NCBI GenBank assembly: GCA_963737425.1
Contig: CAVTSX010000010.1
Span: 1,054,001-1,118,000, forward strand
DNA length: 64,000 nt
Direction: 5' to 3'
Origin: DASXRA01 sp963737425
GTDB taxonomy: Bacteria; Actinomycetota; Actinomycetes; Mycobacteriales; Jatrophihabitantaceae
The translations under genes were made by a program, and so were the position numbers. Below the pieces are notes generated by a model. It was not told the origin of the DNA and ran no database searches. It was given only the letters and a program-made list of their open reading frames with translations. How positions within the stretch are numbered: position 1 is the first letter of the stretch; each line of letters begins with the position of its first letter. Of this stretch, positions 15,948 through 25,134 are shown in pieces.

Positions 15948-18410
15948 CTACTCCGCCTCGGCCTCGTCGGCGGCAACGAGGTCATCCGCGCTCCCGCCGT
16001 TGCGCAAGGTGTAGAGCAGCCCGGCAAGCTCGTCCGGAACGACCAGGACGTCACGGGCCTTCGAGCCCTCCGACGGACCGACGATGCCGCGCGACTCCAT
16101 CAGGTCCATGAGCCGGCCCGCCTTGGCGAAGCCCACACGCAGCTTGCGCTGGAGCATCGACGTCGAGCCGAACTGGGTTGAGACGACAAGCTCCACGGCG
16201 GACAGGAACAAATCGAGATCGTCGCCGATGTCCTCGTCGATCTCCTTGCGGGTTGCCTGAGGCGCCGTTACGTCGTCGCGATAGGCGGGCTGGAGCTGGT
16301 TCTTGCAGTGGTCGACGATCTTGTGGATCTCGGAGTCGGTGACGTACGCGCCCTGGATGCGCGCAGGCTTCGAGGCGCCCATCGGCAGGAACAACCCGTC
16401 GCCCTTGCCGAGCAGCTTCTCCGCGCCGGGCTGGTCGAGAATGACCCGCGAGTCGGCGAGTGACGAGGTCTTGAATCCGAGCCGCGACGGCACATTGGCC
16501 TTGATCAGCCCGGTGACGACGTCCACTGACGGGCGCTGCGTGGCAACGACCAGGTGAATGCCGGCCGCGCGGGCGAGCTGCGTGATGCGCACGACGGCGT
16601 CCTCGACATCACGCGGGGCGACCATCATCAGGTCGGCGAGTTCGTCGCAGATCACGAGCAGATACGGATACGCGGAGTAGACGCGCTCGGAGCCCGGCGG
16701 GGCGATCAGCTCGCCGCTGTGCACCTTGCGATTGAAGTCGTCGATATGCCGTACGCCCGAGGCCTCCATGTCCTCGTAGCGAAGGTCCATCTCGCGCACG
16801 ACCCAGGCCAACGCATCGGCTGCCTTCTTCGGATTCGTGATCACCGGTGTGACCAGGTGCGGGATGCCATGGTAGGCGGCGAACTCGACCCGCTTCGGGT
16901 CGATGAGCACCATCCGCACCTGGTCCGGAGTCGCCCTGGTCAGTACCGAGAGGATCAGCGAGTTGATGCAGCTGGACTTGCCGGCGCCGGTCGCCCCGGC
17001 CACGAGCAGGTGCGGCATTTTCGTGAGGTTCGCAACGACAAAGCCGCCCTCGACGTCCTTGCCGAGCGCGACCAGCATCGGATGGTGATCGCGCTGCGCC
17101 ACCGGCGCGCGCAGCACGTCGCCGAGCATCACGATTTCCGGGTCGGCGTTGGGGATCTCGACACCGACTGCGCTCTTGCCGGGAATCGGGCTGATGATCC
17201 GCACGTCCGGGCTCTTGACCGCATAGGCGATGTTGCGGGTGAGCTGGGTGATGCGCTCGACCTTGACGCCGGGGCCGAGTTCGACCTCGTAACGGGTGAC
17301 GGTAGGCCCGCGGCTGAAGCCGGTGACCGCGCAGTCGACGGCGAACTCGCTGAACACCTGCTGCAGAGCCGCGATCACCTCGTCATTGGCCTTGGTGTGC
17401 GCCAGGTGGCGACTGCCCGCCTCGAGATCCTTGAGCGACGGCAACGTGTACGCGCCGCCGCCATTGAGTTCGAGCTGGACCGGCGCGGTGATGACCGGCA
17501 GGTCGTCATCGTCCGGCTTCGGCTTGGCCATCCTGGGCTTGCGCGGCTTCGGAACCGGCGCCACCGCGTCGGGCGGCACTCCGCCGGGGAAGGGATCGTC
17601 GAGGAATGGAACCTGAGCAGTGTCCGACTCGGAGTCAGGCCCGGACGGATCAAGATCGCGCACGACCGCGCCACGATTGGCAGGCAGATCGCCCTCGGCC
17701 CCGTCGTCCTGCTTGCGTCCGAGCAGGACGCCAATCTGCTGGCGGAGCTGGCTGATCGGGGTGGCGGTGACGACGAGCACGCCGAACACGCCGAGCAGGA
17801 ACAACAGCGGCACCGCGATGACAGCCGAGAGCCCGTGCTCCAGTGGCACCGCCGTGCCCGCGCCAAGCAGTCCCCCCGCGTGCGAGCGGCCGTCGCTGGT
17901 GGACGGGGAATCCGCCCACAGGTCGAACAGGCCGAGGATGGCGAGAGTGAGCGCCAGCGTTCCGACGAGAACACGCCCGCGCGCCTCAGGATGGCCGGCC
18001 TGGCGCAGCATGTGGACGCCGATGCCGAAGAGCACTACCGGGGCGACGACCGCGCCATTACCGACGATGAGCCGCAACAGGGCCGCGAGCGCCCGCCCGC
18101 CGGGCCCCGCCCCGTGCGCCCAGACCGCAACCGCGGCGATCAGCGACAGTGCAATGACACCCAGTGCGGCACCGTCGCGCCGGTGTGCCGGGTCGAGCTC
18201 CCGTGCCGTCGCTGCATTGCGGCCCACCGCCCGGGCCAGGCCGCCGATGATGGCCGCGATCGCCCGCCATATCGCCGAGATCGCCCGCCACAGGCTGACG
18301 AGGATGCCCGTGCGCTTAACCGGCTCGGGCGCCTTTGCCCTACCGCGTCTGGACGAATTCGCGCGCTTACCCGCCGCAGGGCGGGTTCGGGTTGCGGATG
18401 CGCGGGCCAC
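15948..18410 (-). CDS. ftsK: DNA translocase FtsK
   Basis: FtsK is the septum-located motor that clears chromosome ends during division. In the 820-residue protein, basic residues 1-35 lead into about four or five membrane segments up to residue 215. A linker of about 100 residues rich in Asp and Pro follows. The motor has Walker A GATGAGKSS at 472-480. The C-terminal winged-helix gamma domain (about 750-815) contains FAKAGRLMDLMESRGIVGPSEG. The length fits the actinobacterial form. It converges with argA and the short ORF and ends at a shared terminator. dapA lies upstream on the same strand with 28 bp between. Confidence 0.96.
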   Translation of the reverse strand: MARASATRTRPAAGKRANSSRRGRAKAPEPVKRTGILVSLWRAISAIWRAIAAIIGGLARAVGRNAATARELDPAHRRDGAALGVIALSLIAAVAVWAHGAGPGGRALAALLRLIVGNGAVVAPVVLFGIGVHMLRQAGHPEARGRVLVGTLALTLAILGLFDLWADSPSTSDGRSHAGGLLGAGTAVPLEHGLSAVIAVPLLFLLGVFGVLVVTATPISQLRQQIGVLLGRKQDDGAEGDLPANRGAVVRDLDPSGPDSESDTAQVPFLDDPFPGGVPPDAVAPVPKPRKPRMAKPKPDDDDLPVITAPVQLELNGGGAYTLPSLKDLEAGSRHLAHTKANDEVIAALQQVFSEFAVDCAVTGFSRGPTVTRYEVELGPGVKVERITQLTRNIAYAVKSPDVRIISPIPGKSAVGVEIPNADPEIVMLGDVLRAPVAQRDHHPMLVALGKDVEGGFVVANLTKMPHLLVAGATGAGKSSCINSLILSVLTRATPDQVRMVLIDPKRVEFAAYHGIPHLVTPVITNPKKAADALAWVVREMDLRYEDMEASGVRHIDDFNRKVHSGELIAPPGSERVYSAYPYLLVICDELADLMMVAPRDVEDAVVRITQLARAAGIHLVVATQRPSVDVVTGLIKANVPSRLGFKTSSLADSRVILDQPGAEKLLGKGDGLFLPMGASKPARIQGAYVTDSEIHKIVDHCKNQLQPAYRDDVTAPQATRKEIDEDIGDDLDLFLSAVELVVSTQFGSTSMLQRKLRVGFAKAGRLMDLMESRGIVGPSEGSKARDVLVVPDELAGLLYTLRNGGSADDLVAADEAEAE

Positions 18411-18438
18411 CGGTCAACCGTAACGGTCAGGTCGACAT

Positions 18439-19359
18439 TCAGGCGGCAGGCGAAGCTGTTTTGTCGTCGAGTCCTGCTGCGGCGAGGTCTTGGCGAAGAT
18501 GCGCAATCTCGTGCTCGGTGGCGTCGACCAACGGCAGCCGCACCGGACCGGCCGACCTATCGCGCAGCGCCAGTCCGGCCTTGACCAGGATGGTGCCGGG
18601 ACTGCGAAAAATGCCGGTATATATCGGCAGCAACTGGCGGTGCAGCCGAAGGGCCTCGGCGACGTCGCCGGACTCGTAGGCCTCGATCATCGCCAATGTC
18701 TCGACCCCACTGAAGTGGGTCGAGGTTCCGACGACGCCCGCGCCGCCCACCGACAGCATTGGGAGCGTCAGCTTGTCTTCGCCGGAGTAGTACGCGAGGC
18801 CGGACTTGGCCATCACTTCGGCGCTGGCACCAAGATCGCCTTTTGCATCCTTGACGGCCACGATCCGTTCATGCTCTGCCAGGCGGAGCAATGTGTCTGT
18901 CTCGATTGGCACTCCGGTGCGCCCGGGGATGTCGTAGAGCATGACCGGCAACTCGGTCGCTTCGGCGATTGCCCGGAAATGGGCGAGCAGACCCTGCTGC
19001 GGTGGCCGGGAGTAGTACGGGGTGACGACGAGCAGCGCGTCCGCGCCTGACTTCGCCGCTAGTTCGGCGAGATGGATCGAGTGCACCGTGTCGAACGTGC
19101 CGACCCCGGCGACGACTTTGGCTCGATCGCCCACTGCATCGGCAACTGCGCGCAGCAGGTCTGACTTCTCGCCGTCGGTCGTGGTGGGCGACTCGCCGGT
19201 CGTGCCGTTGATGACCAACGCATCATTGCGCTGCTCGTCCACCAGGTAGGCGGCCAGCTTGCCCGCCGTATCGAGGTCGAGCTCACCGCTCACGCCGAAC
19301 GGGGTGACCATTGCCGTGAGCAGACGCCCGAACGGGCGGTGTGGATCGAGCGCAGACAT
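18439..19359 (-). CDS. dapA: 4-hydroxy-tetrahydrodipicolinate synthase
   Basis: This enzyme condenses pyruvate with aspartate semialdehyde in the lysine and diaminopimelate pathway. The Schiff-base lysine is in IVAVKDAKGD (near residue 165) and the catalytic tyrosine in VVTPYYSRPP. INGTTGESPTT binds pyruvate. ATG 19359 gives MSALDPHRPFG and 306 residues, the usual length; a longer frame back to 19401 adds a non-conserved stretch. The next pathway step, dapB, lies 12 kb away at 31.8 kb. The ftsK-dapA-thyX order is shared with mycobacteria. Confidence 0.94.
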   Translation of the reverse strand: MSALDPHRPFGRLLTAMVTPFGVSGELDLDTAGKLAAYLVDEQRNDALVINGTTGESPTTTDGEKSDLLRAVADAVGDRAKVVAGVGTFDTVHSIHLAELAAKSGADALLVVTPYYSRPPQQGLLAHFRAIAEATELPVMLYDIPGRTGVPIETDTLLRLAEHERIVAVKDAKGDLGASAEVMAKSGLAYYSGEDKLTLPMLSVGGAGVVGTSTHFSGVETLAMIEAYESGDVAEALRLHRQLLPIYTGIFRSPGTILVKAGLALRDRSAGPVRLPLVDATEHEIAHLRQDLAAAGLDDKTASPAA

Positions 19360-19424
19360 AGGAACCAATTTAGCCCCTCTGGGTCCCTCGAAAGCGTTCA
19401 TTCGCTGGTCGCGAACCCGGGTCT

Positions 19425-19442
19425 TCCGCGGCGATCCGCGGA
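19425..19442. terminator. Weak hairpin between the PfkB kinase gene and dapA
   Basis: TCCGCGG, CGAT, CCGCGGA makes a perfect 7-bp stem 27 bp downstream of the kinase stop on the minus strand. There is no clear T-run, so it may only partly terminate before dapA. Confidence 0.3.
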
Positions 19443-19468
19443 CAAGGCATCAGAAACCTCGCGGTGGA

Positions 19469-20344
19469 TCAACGCTGAGGGATGGCGGCCAGCCACGCGC
19501 GCGGGCCCAGGTGTTGCACCCGCACGGCGGCGATCTGCGCGGCGAATTCCAGGGTTGCCGGCCAGCTCGCCCGGCCGGCCAGCGCATAGGCCGCGGCACC
19601 GTGGAACGCGTCGCCGGCGCCGGCCGTGTCGCGCGCGCTCACCTGTGGCACCGGGATCGTCCCGGAGTCGGCGCGTGTGGCCCACTGGATCGGCTGAGCA
19701 CCGTTCGTCACGGCCGCGGACGCAGCACCGTGGCCGAGAATGTTGTCGAGAACGGGCGCTCGCCCTGGATCGGCGAAGTCGGCCGAGCAGATCGCGACGT
19801 CGACCAGGCCTAGCAACTGGGCAAGGATCGGCTTCCAGCTGCCCGCGTCCAGCACCACGGGCACGCCATCGGTTCGGGCAAGCTCCGCTGCGTCCAGCGC
19901 GAGTTGCGGGTGATGGCCGTCGACGACGACGACGTCGGCCGCGGACACGAAACGGTCCAGATCGCTGGGCGGTGCCGCTTCGGCACCGCTCGCGTTGACC
20001 GAGGAAACGCTGCGCTCGCCGGTGTCGCTCACCACCCGGATCAGCGAAACGGCGGGCTCACGGATCTCCTGCGGCGTCGCGTCGACGATCACGACGCCGT
20101 GTGAGGTCAGCTCGTGGGCCGCGACCCGCGCGAGCGGATGACTGCCGAGCGCGGTGAGCAGCGTCGCCTTACCGCCCAGTGCGGCGAAGGTGACCGCGGC
20201 GTTCGCCGCCGGGCCACCGCCGGCGATGTCCTGCCGTAGCGCGGTGACCTTCTGGTTCGGCGCGAGCCCCGCCTCGACCACGTGGACGACGTCCAGCGTT
20301 GCGAGTCCCACGAACAGCCCCGACGGCGTCATGCGATCGGGCAA
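19469..20344 (-). CDS. PfkB family carbohydrate/nucleoside kinase
   Basis: This is a ribokinase-like sugar or nucleoside kinase of about 291 residues. The N-terminal glycine-rich motif GGGPAANAAVTFAALGG binds substrate. The PfkB signature 2, DTAGAGDAFHGA, near the C-terminus provides the anion hole and catalytic Asp. TTG 20344 has GAGGG at good spacing, while ATG 20332, the simpler choice, has no ribosome binding site; both are possible. It lies between thyX and dapA, where mycobacteria have nothing equivalent to my knowledge. The substrate cannot be predicted. Confidence 0.87.
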   Translation of the reverse strand: MPDRMTPSGLFVGLATLDVVHVVEAGLAPNQKVTALRQDIAGGGPAANAAVTFAALGGKATLLTALGSHPLARVAAHELTSHGVVIVDATPQEIREPAVSLIRVVSDTGERSVSSVNASGAEAAPPSDLDRFVSAADVVVVDGHHPQLALDAAELARTDGVPVVLDAGSWKPILAQLLGLVDVAICSADFADPGRAPVLDNILGHGAASAAVTNGAQPIQWATRADSGTIPVPQVSARDTAGAGDAFHGAAAYALAGRASWPATLEFAAQIAAVRVQHLGPRAWLAAIPQR

Positions 20345-20416
20345 CGAGCACCCTCTTTCCTGCCGCGGCGCATTGCGGCGCACGCGCGGATCGCGGTACG
20401 AGCCGCCGGCGCGGGA

Positions 20417-21169
20417 TCAGCCCTCGGAGACCAGTGGCGAAGATGCGATCTCGGTGCCGTCGGGAAGTTCGGTGATCTCGAAGTCGGCGAAGACATTGCC
20501 CGCGACGCGTTTGAGTTCGCCCAGGCAGGCGATGGCAAGTGCCCGGATTTCGACGTCGGCGTGCTCGGAAGCTCGCATCGCGACGAAATGACGCCAGGCG
20601 CGATAGTTGCCGGTGACGACGATGCGCGTCTCGGTGGCGTTCGGCAGCACCGCACGCGCCGCCTGACGCGCCTGCTTGCGCCGCAAGGTTGCCTGCTCGA
20701 CATCGGCGAACTTCTTCTGCAGTCCTTCGAGCAGTTCGGTGTATGCACGCACGGACGCGTCGCTCGCCTCGACGAACTTGGCGTGCAGTTCCGGGTCGTC
20801 GGCGATGACGTCGGGCTCGATCATGGCCGCGTCGCGCTCAGGGACGTAGCGCTGCGAGAGCTGGGAGTAGGAGAAGTGGCGGTGGCGGATCAGTTCGTGG
20901 GTCAGCGACCGGGAGATGCCGGTCAGGTACATCGTCACCGAGCCGTGCTCGAGCACAGACAGGTGCCCGACTTCGAGGATGTGCCGCAGATAGCCGCTGT
21001 TCGTCGCCGTCGCGGGGTTCGGCTTCTTCCAGGACTGGTAGCACGCGCGCCCGGCGAACTCGGCGAGCGCCTCGCCCCCCGCAGCGTCGGTTTCCCACGG
21101 TATGTCGGCCGGAGCCTCGAAATGCGTCCAGGCGATGACCTGGACCTTCAACCCAACGATTTCGGCCAC
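20417..21169 (-). CDS. thyX: Flavin-dependent thymidylate synthase ThyX
   Basis: ThyX methylates dUMP to dTMP using methylene-tetrahydrofolate and FAD/NADPH. The diagnostic ThyX motif RHRHFSYSQLSQR is at residues 95-107. The C-terminal NYRAWRHFVAMRASEHADVE stretch closely matches the M. tuberculosis enzyme. GTG 21169 was chosen because GGGAG lies 7 nt upstream and it yields 250 residues, the same length as the M. tuberculosis protein. Longer frames add a poorly conserved N-terminus. It is divergent from the RHH regulator gene. Confidence 0.96.
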   Translation of the reverse strand: MAEIVGLKVQVIAWTHFEAPADIPWETDAAGGEALAEFAGRACYQSWKKPNPATATNSGYLRHILEVGHLSVLEHGSVTMYLTGISRSLTHELIRHRHFSYSQLSQRYVPERDAAMIEPDVIADDPELHAKFVEASDASVRAYTELLEGLQKKFADVEQATLRRKQARQAARAVLPNATETRIVVTGNYRAWRHFVAMRASEHADVEIRALAIACLGELKRVAGNVFADFEITELPDGTEIASSPLVSEG

Positions 21170-21310
21170 CGGCAAACTCCCTGGTCGTACGGACATTCGA
21201 GCGTCCAGATTATCGGCCGGCACTGACAGGTGCTCGTCGCGACTCGCACGCTGGGCGCAGGCGCGGACCAGTCCGCTGAACAGGCGGAGCGTCCTGACGT
21301 CGCATTGCTG

Positions 21311-21340
21311 TTGTCGTGACGTCATCGACGATGTCATAAT
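21311..21340 (+). promoter_or_regulatory. Promoter of the RHH gene, predicted leaderless, with GTCAT repeats
   Basis: TTGTCG (21311-21316), an 18-nt spacer and CATAAT (21335-21340) form a good sigma-70-type promoter. The expected start point is the A of ATG 21347, so the mRNA would be leaderless. Two direct GTCAT repeats 12 bp apart (21321 and 21333) and the palindrome TGACGTCA lie inside the promoter. Short spaced repeats of this kind are typical operators of ribbon-helix-helix proteins, suggesting autorepression. Confidence 0.5.
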
Positions 21341-21346
21341 GGCATC

Positions 21347-21871
21347 ATGCATCTCGACGAGTACGTCCGGCAAGTCCATGACCAATTACGCGCATCTGCG
21401 GCACTCGGCGACGAGCGCACCCAGCAGATCGCGTCGTCCCTCGCCGAAACCGCGGACTCGTCGGTACGTCTGGCGCTCCTCGCTGCCGTCTCCGCGGCAG
21501 CCGGCGAGATCACGGCAGCGCTGTACGACACCCAGGACGGCCCGGCGGTCACCGTCGCACTCGACGATGACGAGATCCGCATCGACATCACGCGCGCGCC
21601 CGAGATGCCGGCCGCTCCGCCGTCCGCCGACGACGGTGATGCGACCGCGCGCATCTCACTGCGGTTGTCCGAGAAGCTCAAGGCCGACATCGAGCAGGCC
21701 GCCGGCAGCGACGGCGTCTCGGTCAACACCTGGCTGGTTCGGGCTGCCGGCGCCGGCCTGAACCGCGCCGGCGGGCCGGGGCGGCCGAGCGGCTCCGGCG
21801 GCGGCTGGCCCGGATCGGCGCCCTCACACGCGCACGGCAGTCACCGAGTAAGCGGCTGGGTGACCGGATGA
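21347..21871 (+). CDS. Ribbon-helix-helix (HicB/Arc-like) DNA-binding protein
   Basis: The 174-residue protein has a helical N-terminal part (about 1-50), a small acidic beta region (EITAALYDTQDGPAVTVALD) and a C-terminal RHH motif near residues 102-142: ARISLRLSEKLKADIEQAA, then GVSVNTWLVRAA. A Gly/Ser/Pro-rich tail follows. RHH domains bind DNA as dimers. It carries only the antitoxin-like half, and no HicA-type toxin is adjacent. The stop lies just ahead of the DUF4097 gene, so both are probably one operon. The start is ATG 21347 on a leaderless promoter. Confidence 0.75.
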   Translation: MHLDEYVRQVHDQLRASAALGDERTQQIASSLAETADSSVRLALLAAVSAAAGEITAALYDTQDGPAVTVALDDDEIRIDITRAPEMPAAPPSADDGDATARISLRLSEKLKADIEQAAGSDGVSVNTWLVRAAGAGLNRAGGPGRPSGSGGGWPGSAPSHAHGSHRVSGWVTG

Positions 21872-21903
21872 CCATTCATCGGACCATCTCGACAGGAGAC
21901 CTC

Positions 21904-22749
21904 GTGACCACGAAGACGTTCCCGCTTTCCGGTCCAATCGATCTGTCCTGCCGGCTCGGCTTCGGATCGATCACCGTGCATGCCGACGAAGGCGTGACCG
22001 AGGCGAAGGTCGTGCTGGCCCCGCGCGATGACACGTCCGACGCCGTCGCGCAAACGCTCGTCGAACTGCGCGGCTCGACCCTGATCGTGCACAGCCGCAA
22101 ACCACGGGGCACCGTCTTCGACCTGCCCGTCTTCCTCGGACGGGCAGCCGAACGCGACGCACTCGATCTCGACATCACCGTCCCCCCGGACACACCGCTC
22201 AAGATCGCAAGCTACGACGCCGACATCGTGATCCAGGGGCGGTCGGGTTCGGCCGATATCGCCTCGGGCATGGCCGCCACGCATCTCGATCACGTCCACG
22301 GTGACCTGCGCCTGCGCTGCGGCAGCGGCCCTGCGCACGTGCACCGGGTAACTGGTTCGGTGACGGTCAAGACAGGGTCGGGTGATGCCACATTCGACGA
22401 AGTTGGCGGTGGGCTGACCCTGTCCTGCGGAAGCGGCAGCCTGGACCTCGGCGTCGCGCACGGCGCGGTCCGGATGCGTACCGGGTCCGGTCGCGCATCG
22501 ATCGGCGTTGCCGAGAACGACATCGAGTTCGCCAGCGGTTCGGGCGGCCTGTCGGTCGGCCTACGGTCCGGTCAGGCAGCACGACTCGATGTCGTTACCG
22601 GGGCGGGGCGCGTGTACTCCGATCTTCCCGTGGAAAACACACCCCCGGCCACTGCCGGACGTCCAATCACCGTGCGAGCGCGCACCGGCAGTGGCGATGT
22701 CCGCATCTTCCGGGCCGCGCCGGCCGTGCGGGAGGACAAGATCGCCTGA
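21904..22749 (+). CDS. DUF4097 family beta-helix protein
   Basis: The 281-residue product is made almost wholly of short beta repeats with recurring S/T-G-S-G-D/S-x units (TGSGDATFDEV, CGSGSLDLGV, TGSGRASIGV, SGSGGLSVGL), the DUF4097 pattern that folds as a beta solenoid. There is no signal peptide or membrane segment, so it appears cytosolic. GTG 21904 is preferred for its AGGAG at 5 nt. An alternative ATG 21868 overlaps the RHH stop by 4 bp. The function of the family is unknown; co-occurrence with a regulator suggests a sensing or scaffold role, which is inference. Confidence 0.78.
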   Translation: MTTKTFPLSGPIDLSCRLGFGSITVHADEGVTEAKVVLAPRDDTSDAVAQTLVELRGSTLIVHSRKPRGTVFDLPVFLGRAAERDALDLDITVPPDTPLKIASYDADIVIQGRSGSADIASGMAATHLDHVHGDLRLRCGSGPAHVHRVTGSVTVKTGSGDATFDEVGGGLTLSCGSGSLDLGVAHGAVRMRTGSGRASIGVAENDIEFASGSGGLSVGLRSGQAARLDVVTGAGRVYSDLPVENTPPATAGRPITVRARTGSGDVRIFRAAPAVREDKIA

Positions 22750-22769
22750 GTATCCGCTTGCTCACGCAG

Positions 22770-22793
22770 CGGCGACCGTGACTGCGGTCGCCG
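22770..22793. terminator. Hairpin between DUF4097 gene and ABC exporter gene
   Basis: CGGCGACC, 8 nt, GGTCGCCG forms a perfect 8-bp stem in the 54-bp gap between the two converging genes. It lacks a T-run but is well placed as a bidirectional terminator. Confidence 0.5.
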
Positions 22794-22803
22794 TTGGCGC
22801 GTC

Positions 22804-24594
22804 TTACACGAGTTCACCGGCAAGTGCGGCGTAGCGCCCGCCCCGCGCGAGCAACTCGTCATGGGTGCCGCGCTCGACGACGCGGCCCCGGTCAAGCACG
22901 ACGATCTGGTCGGCGTTGCGCACGGTGCTCAGCCGGTGCGCAATGGCGATCGTGGTACGTCCGCGGGAGAGTTCGTCCAGCGCCGCCTGTACGGCCCGCT
23001 CGGTCTCGTTGTCGAGCGCGCTCGTCGCTTCGTCGAGCACCAGGATCGGCGGGTTCCGCAACAACATGCGAGCGATAGCCAGGCGTTGTCGCTCTCCACC
23101 GGAAAATCGATAGCCGCGCGCACCCACCACGGTGTCGTATCCCTCCGGCAGGCCGGCGATCAGGTCGTGGATACGGGCCGCACGCGCGGCGGCCTCGACG
23201 TCGGCATCGGACACGCCGGGCGCGGCGAAGCGCAGGTTCTCGCGCACTGACTCGTGGAACAGATACGTCTCCTGCGACACGAGTCCGACCGCGTCGGACA
23301 CGCAGGTCAACTGCAGATCGCGCACGTCGGCGCCGTCGATCGAGACCGTGCCCGACTCGGCGTCGTAGAGGCGCGCGACCAGATAGGCGAGGGTCGTCTT
23401 GCCAGATCCCGTCTCGCCGACCAGGGCGGTTGTCGTGCCTGGCGGCACGAGCAGGTCGACTCCACGAATCGTCCACGCGCCATCTGGGTCATAGCGGAAG
23501 CACACCTCGTCGAGGCGCACCTCGCCACGGATCGACGTCAGCCGTCGTGCCCCAGGCCGCTCCTGGATGTCGACCGGGAGATCGAGTACCTCGAAGATCC
23601 GGCCGAACAGGGCCATCGATGTCGACACCGCGACTCCAATGCCCTGCAACGCACTGGCCGGGCCGACAAGCCGGTTCAGCATGCTGGTGAACGCCACCGC
23701 GGTACCGATCGTGATCGGGGCCGAGCCGTGCGCCAGCGCCATACCGGCGATCCAGTAGACGATCGCCGGCACCATCGTCAGGCTCGCCCGGCGGCTGGAG
23801 ATCAGCCACTTGCCGCTCATCGCGGCGCTCATCTCCATGTCGGACAGCTTCTTCGACTCCTCGGCGAAGCGCGAGGACAAGGCACTCTGCCGGCCCAGGG
23901 TCTTCGTGAGCAGGACACCGGCGACCGAGAGCGATTCCTCGACGAGCGCCGTGATGCCAGCCAGCTGACGCTGGCGCCCTCGGGCAATCGTTCGGCGACG
24001 GCGGCCCAGACGCATCGAGAAAATAAGGAAGATCGGCACGACGATCAGGCAGACCACCGCGAGCTTCCACTCCATGACGAGCGCGGCCACGGCCACGGCG
24101 AGCGCCGCGATCACGTTCTGCACCGTCGAGCTCGCGGTGTTGGTGACGATGTTGTCGACCCCGCCGACGTCATTGGCGATGCGCGATTGGAGCTCGCCGG
24201 CCTTCGTGCGGGTGAAGAACCGCAGCGACATCCGTTGCAGGTGCTCGTAGACGCTGACCCGCAGGTCGTGCATCACCCGTTGCCCGATGAGATTGGACAG
24301 CCACGTCGAAACGACGCCGAGCACGGCGCTGGCAGCCGACGCAACGATCATGCCCGCCGCCAGCCACGACACGAGCACGGCACTGCGCTCGGGCAGCGCC
24401 CGGTCGATCATCTCGCGTAGCAGAAACGGCGAGGCGACGCCGGTGACACCCTGCAACAGCGCCACGACGACGAGCGCGGCAACCAGCCAACGGTAGGGCG
24501 CGAACAGTCCGGCAACGCGACGCACCGGCATGGCGTCAGCGGTCTCGGCGGCAAGCTGCGCCGGCCGTTCCATCGTCGACGCGGGCGCGCTCAC
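22804..24594 (-). CDS. ABC exporter, fused membrane and ATPase domains
   Basis: This is a half-transporter of the MsbA/MDR type that works as a dimer in the cytoplasmic membrane. Residues 30-330 hold about six membrane helices. The nucleotide-binding domain follows, with Walker A GETGSGKTT (393-401), signature FSGGERQRLA and Walker B ILVLDEATSALD. Its GTG overlaps the MarR stop by 4 bp (GTGA), so translation is coupled and the MarR protein probably controls it. Substrates of such MarR-paired exporters are usually lipophilic drugs or lipids; the actual one is unknown. Confidence 0.93.
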   Translation of the reverse strand: MSAPASTMERPAQLAAETADAMPVRRVAGLFAPYRWLVAALVVVALLQGVTGVASPFLLREMIDRALPERSAVLVSWLAAGMIVASAASAVLGVVSTWLSNLIGQRVMHDLRVSVYEHLQRMSLRFFTRTKAGELQSRIANDVGGVDNIVTNTASSTVQNVIAALAVAVAALVMEWKLAVVCLIVVPIFLIFSMRLGRRRRTIARGRQRQLAGITALVEESLSVAGVLLTKTLGRQSALSSRFAEESKKLSDMEMSAAMSGKWLISSRRASLTMVPAIVYWIAGMALAHGSAPITIGTAVAFTSMLNRLVGPASALQGIGVAVSTSMALFGRIFEVLDLPVDIQERPGARRLTSIRGEVRLDEVCFRYDPDGAWTIRGVDLLVPPGTTTALVGETGSGKTTLAYLVARLYDAESGTVSIDGADVRDLQLTCVSDAVGLVSQETYLFHESVRENLRFAAPGVSDADVEAAARAARIHDLIAGLPEGYDTVVGARGYRFSGGERQRLAIARMLLRNPPILVLDEATSALDNETERAVQAALDELSRGRTTIAIAHRLSTVRNADQIVVLDRGRVVERGTHDELLARGGRYAALAGELV

Positions 24595-25061
24595 GGCTCG
24601 ACCTGCGCCGGGCTTGCGTCCACCTCGGACAGGCGTTCCATCAGCTTCGCCGCGACGACGAGGATCTCGCGCTCAGCAACGGTCAGCTCACGTTCGATCG
24701 TCCTGGCAAGCCAAATGTCACGTGGGCGCATGTCCTCGCCGAGCACTCGCCGGCCCGCTGCGGTGATGCTGAGCAAGGACTGCCTGCCGTCTCCGGGGTC
24801 AGGCATTCGGCGCACGAGGTTGCGTTCGTCAAGTGCGGTGAACGTCCTGGTCAGCGATTGGGGCTGCACGCGCAGGCGCTCGGCAAGCTCGCCCGGAGTC
24901 ATGGCACCACCCTTGAACAGCTGGCCCAGCACGGCGGTCTGGTTGAAGCTGAGGGCTCCCCCGCGTTCGACCCGCGCTCGGGCGGCGAGCGACGTGGCGC
25001 CCCGTCGGATCTGGCTGGCTGCCGCGAGCAGTTCGACGTCCGCTGCCAAAGTAGTACGCAT
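24591..25061 (-). CDS. MarR family transcriptional regulator
   Basis: This predicted dimeric winged-helix repressor has 156 residues. The recognition region is MTPGELAERLRVQPQSLTRTFTALDERNLV, followed by the wing RRMPDPGDGRQSLLSITAAG with the conserved Asp-x-Arg. It precedes and overlaps the ABC exporter gene, the usual sensor-plus-pump arrangement. The start is ATG 25061. The upstream region has a perfect 10-bp palindrome ATCCATGGAT (25094-25103) that may be its operator, then a MITE-like insertion. The ligand is unknown. Confidence 0.9.
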   Translation of the reverse strand: MRTTLAADVELLAAASQIRRGATSLAARARVERGGALSFNQTAVLGQLFKGGAMTPGELAERLRVQPQSLTRTFTALDERNLVRRMPDPGDGRQSLLSITAAGRRVLGEDMRPRDIWLARTIERELTVAEREILVVAAKLMERLSEVDASPAQVEP

Positions 25062-25093
25062 TTACTTACGGTACCGCTACTAGATCATGTTCC

Positions 25094-25103
25094 ATCCATG
25101 GAT
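25094..25103. promoter_or_regulatory. Palindrome upstream of the MarR gene
   Basis: ATCCATGGAT is a perfect 10-bp palindrome 33 bp upstream of the MarR start, a plausible operator position for autorepression. Flanking bases add only partial symmetry. Confidence 0.3.
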
Positions 25104-25134
25104 ATTGGTCAGAGATTTCGTACGTTGTTGCGTA

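Noticed and set aside
16554..18584. 676-codon plus-strand open frame across ftsK
   Set aside because: It lies entirely opposite ftsK, whose motifs are intact; the composition (Arg, Asp, His, Gln) is that of an antisense reading.
21347..21871. Complete HicAB toxin-antitoxin module
   Set aside because: The RHH domain is HicB-like, but no HicA-type toxin (double-stranded RNA-binding fold) lies on either side.
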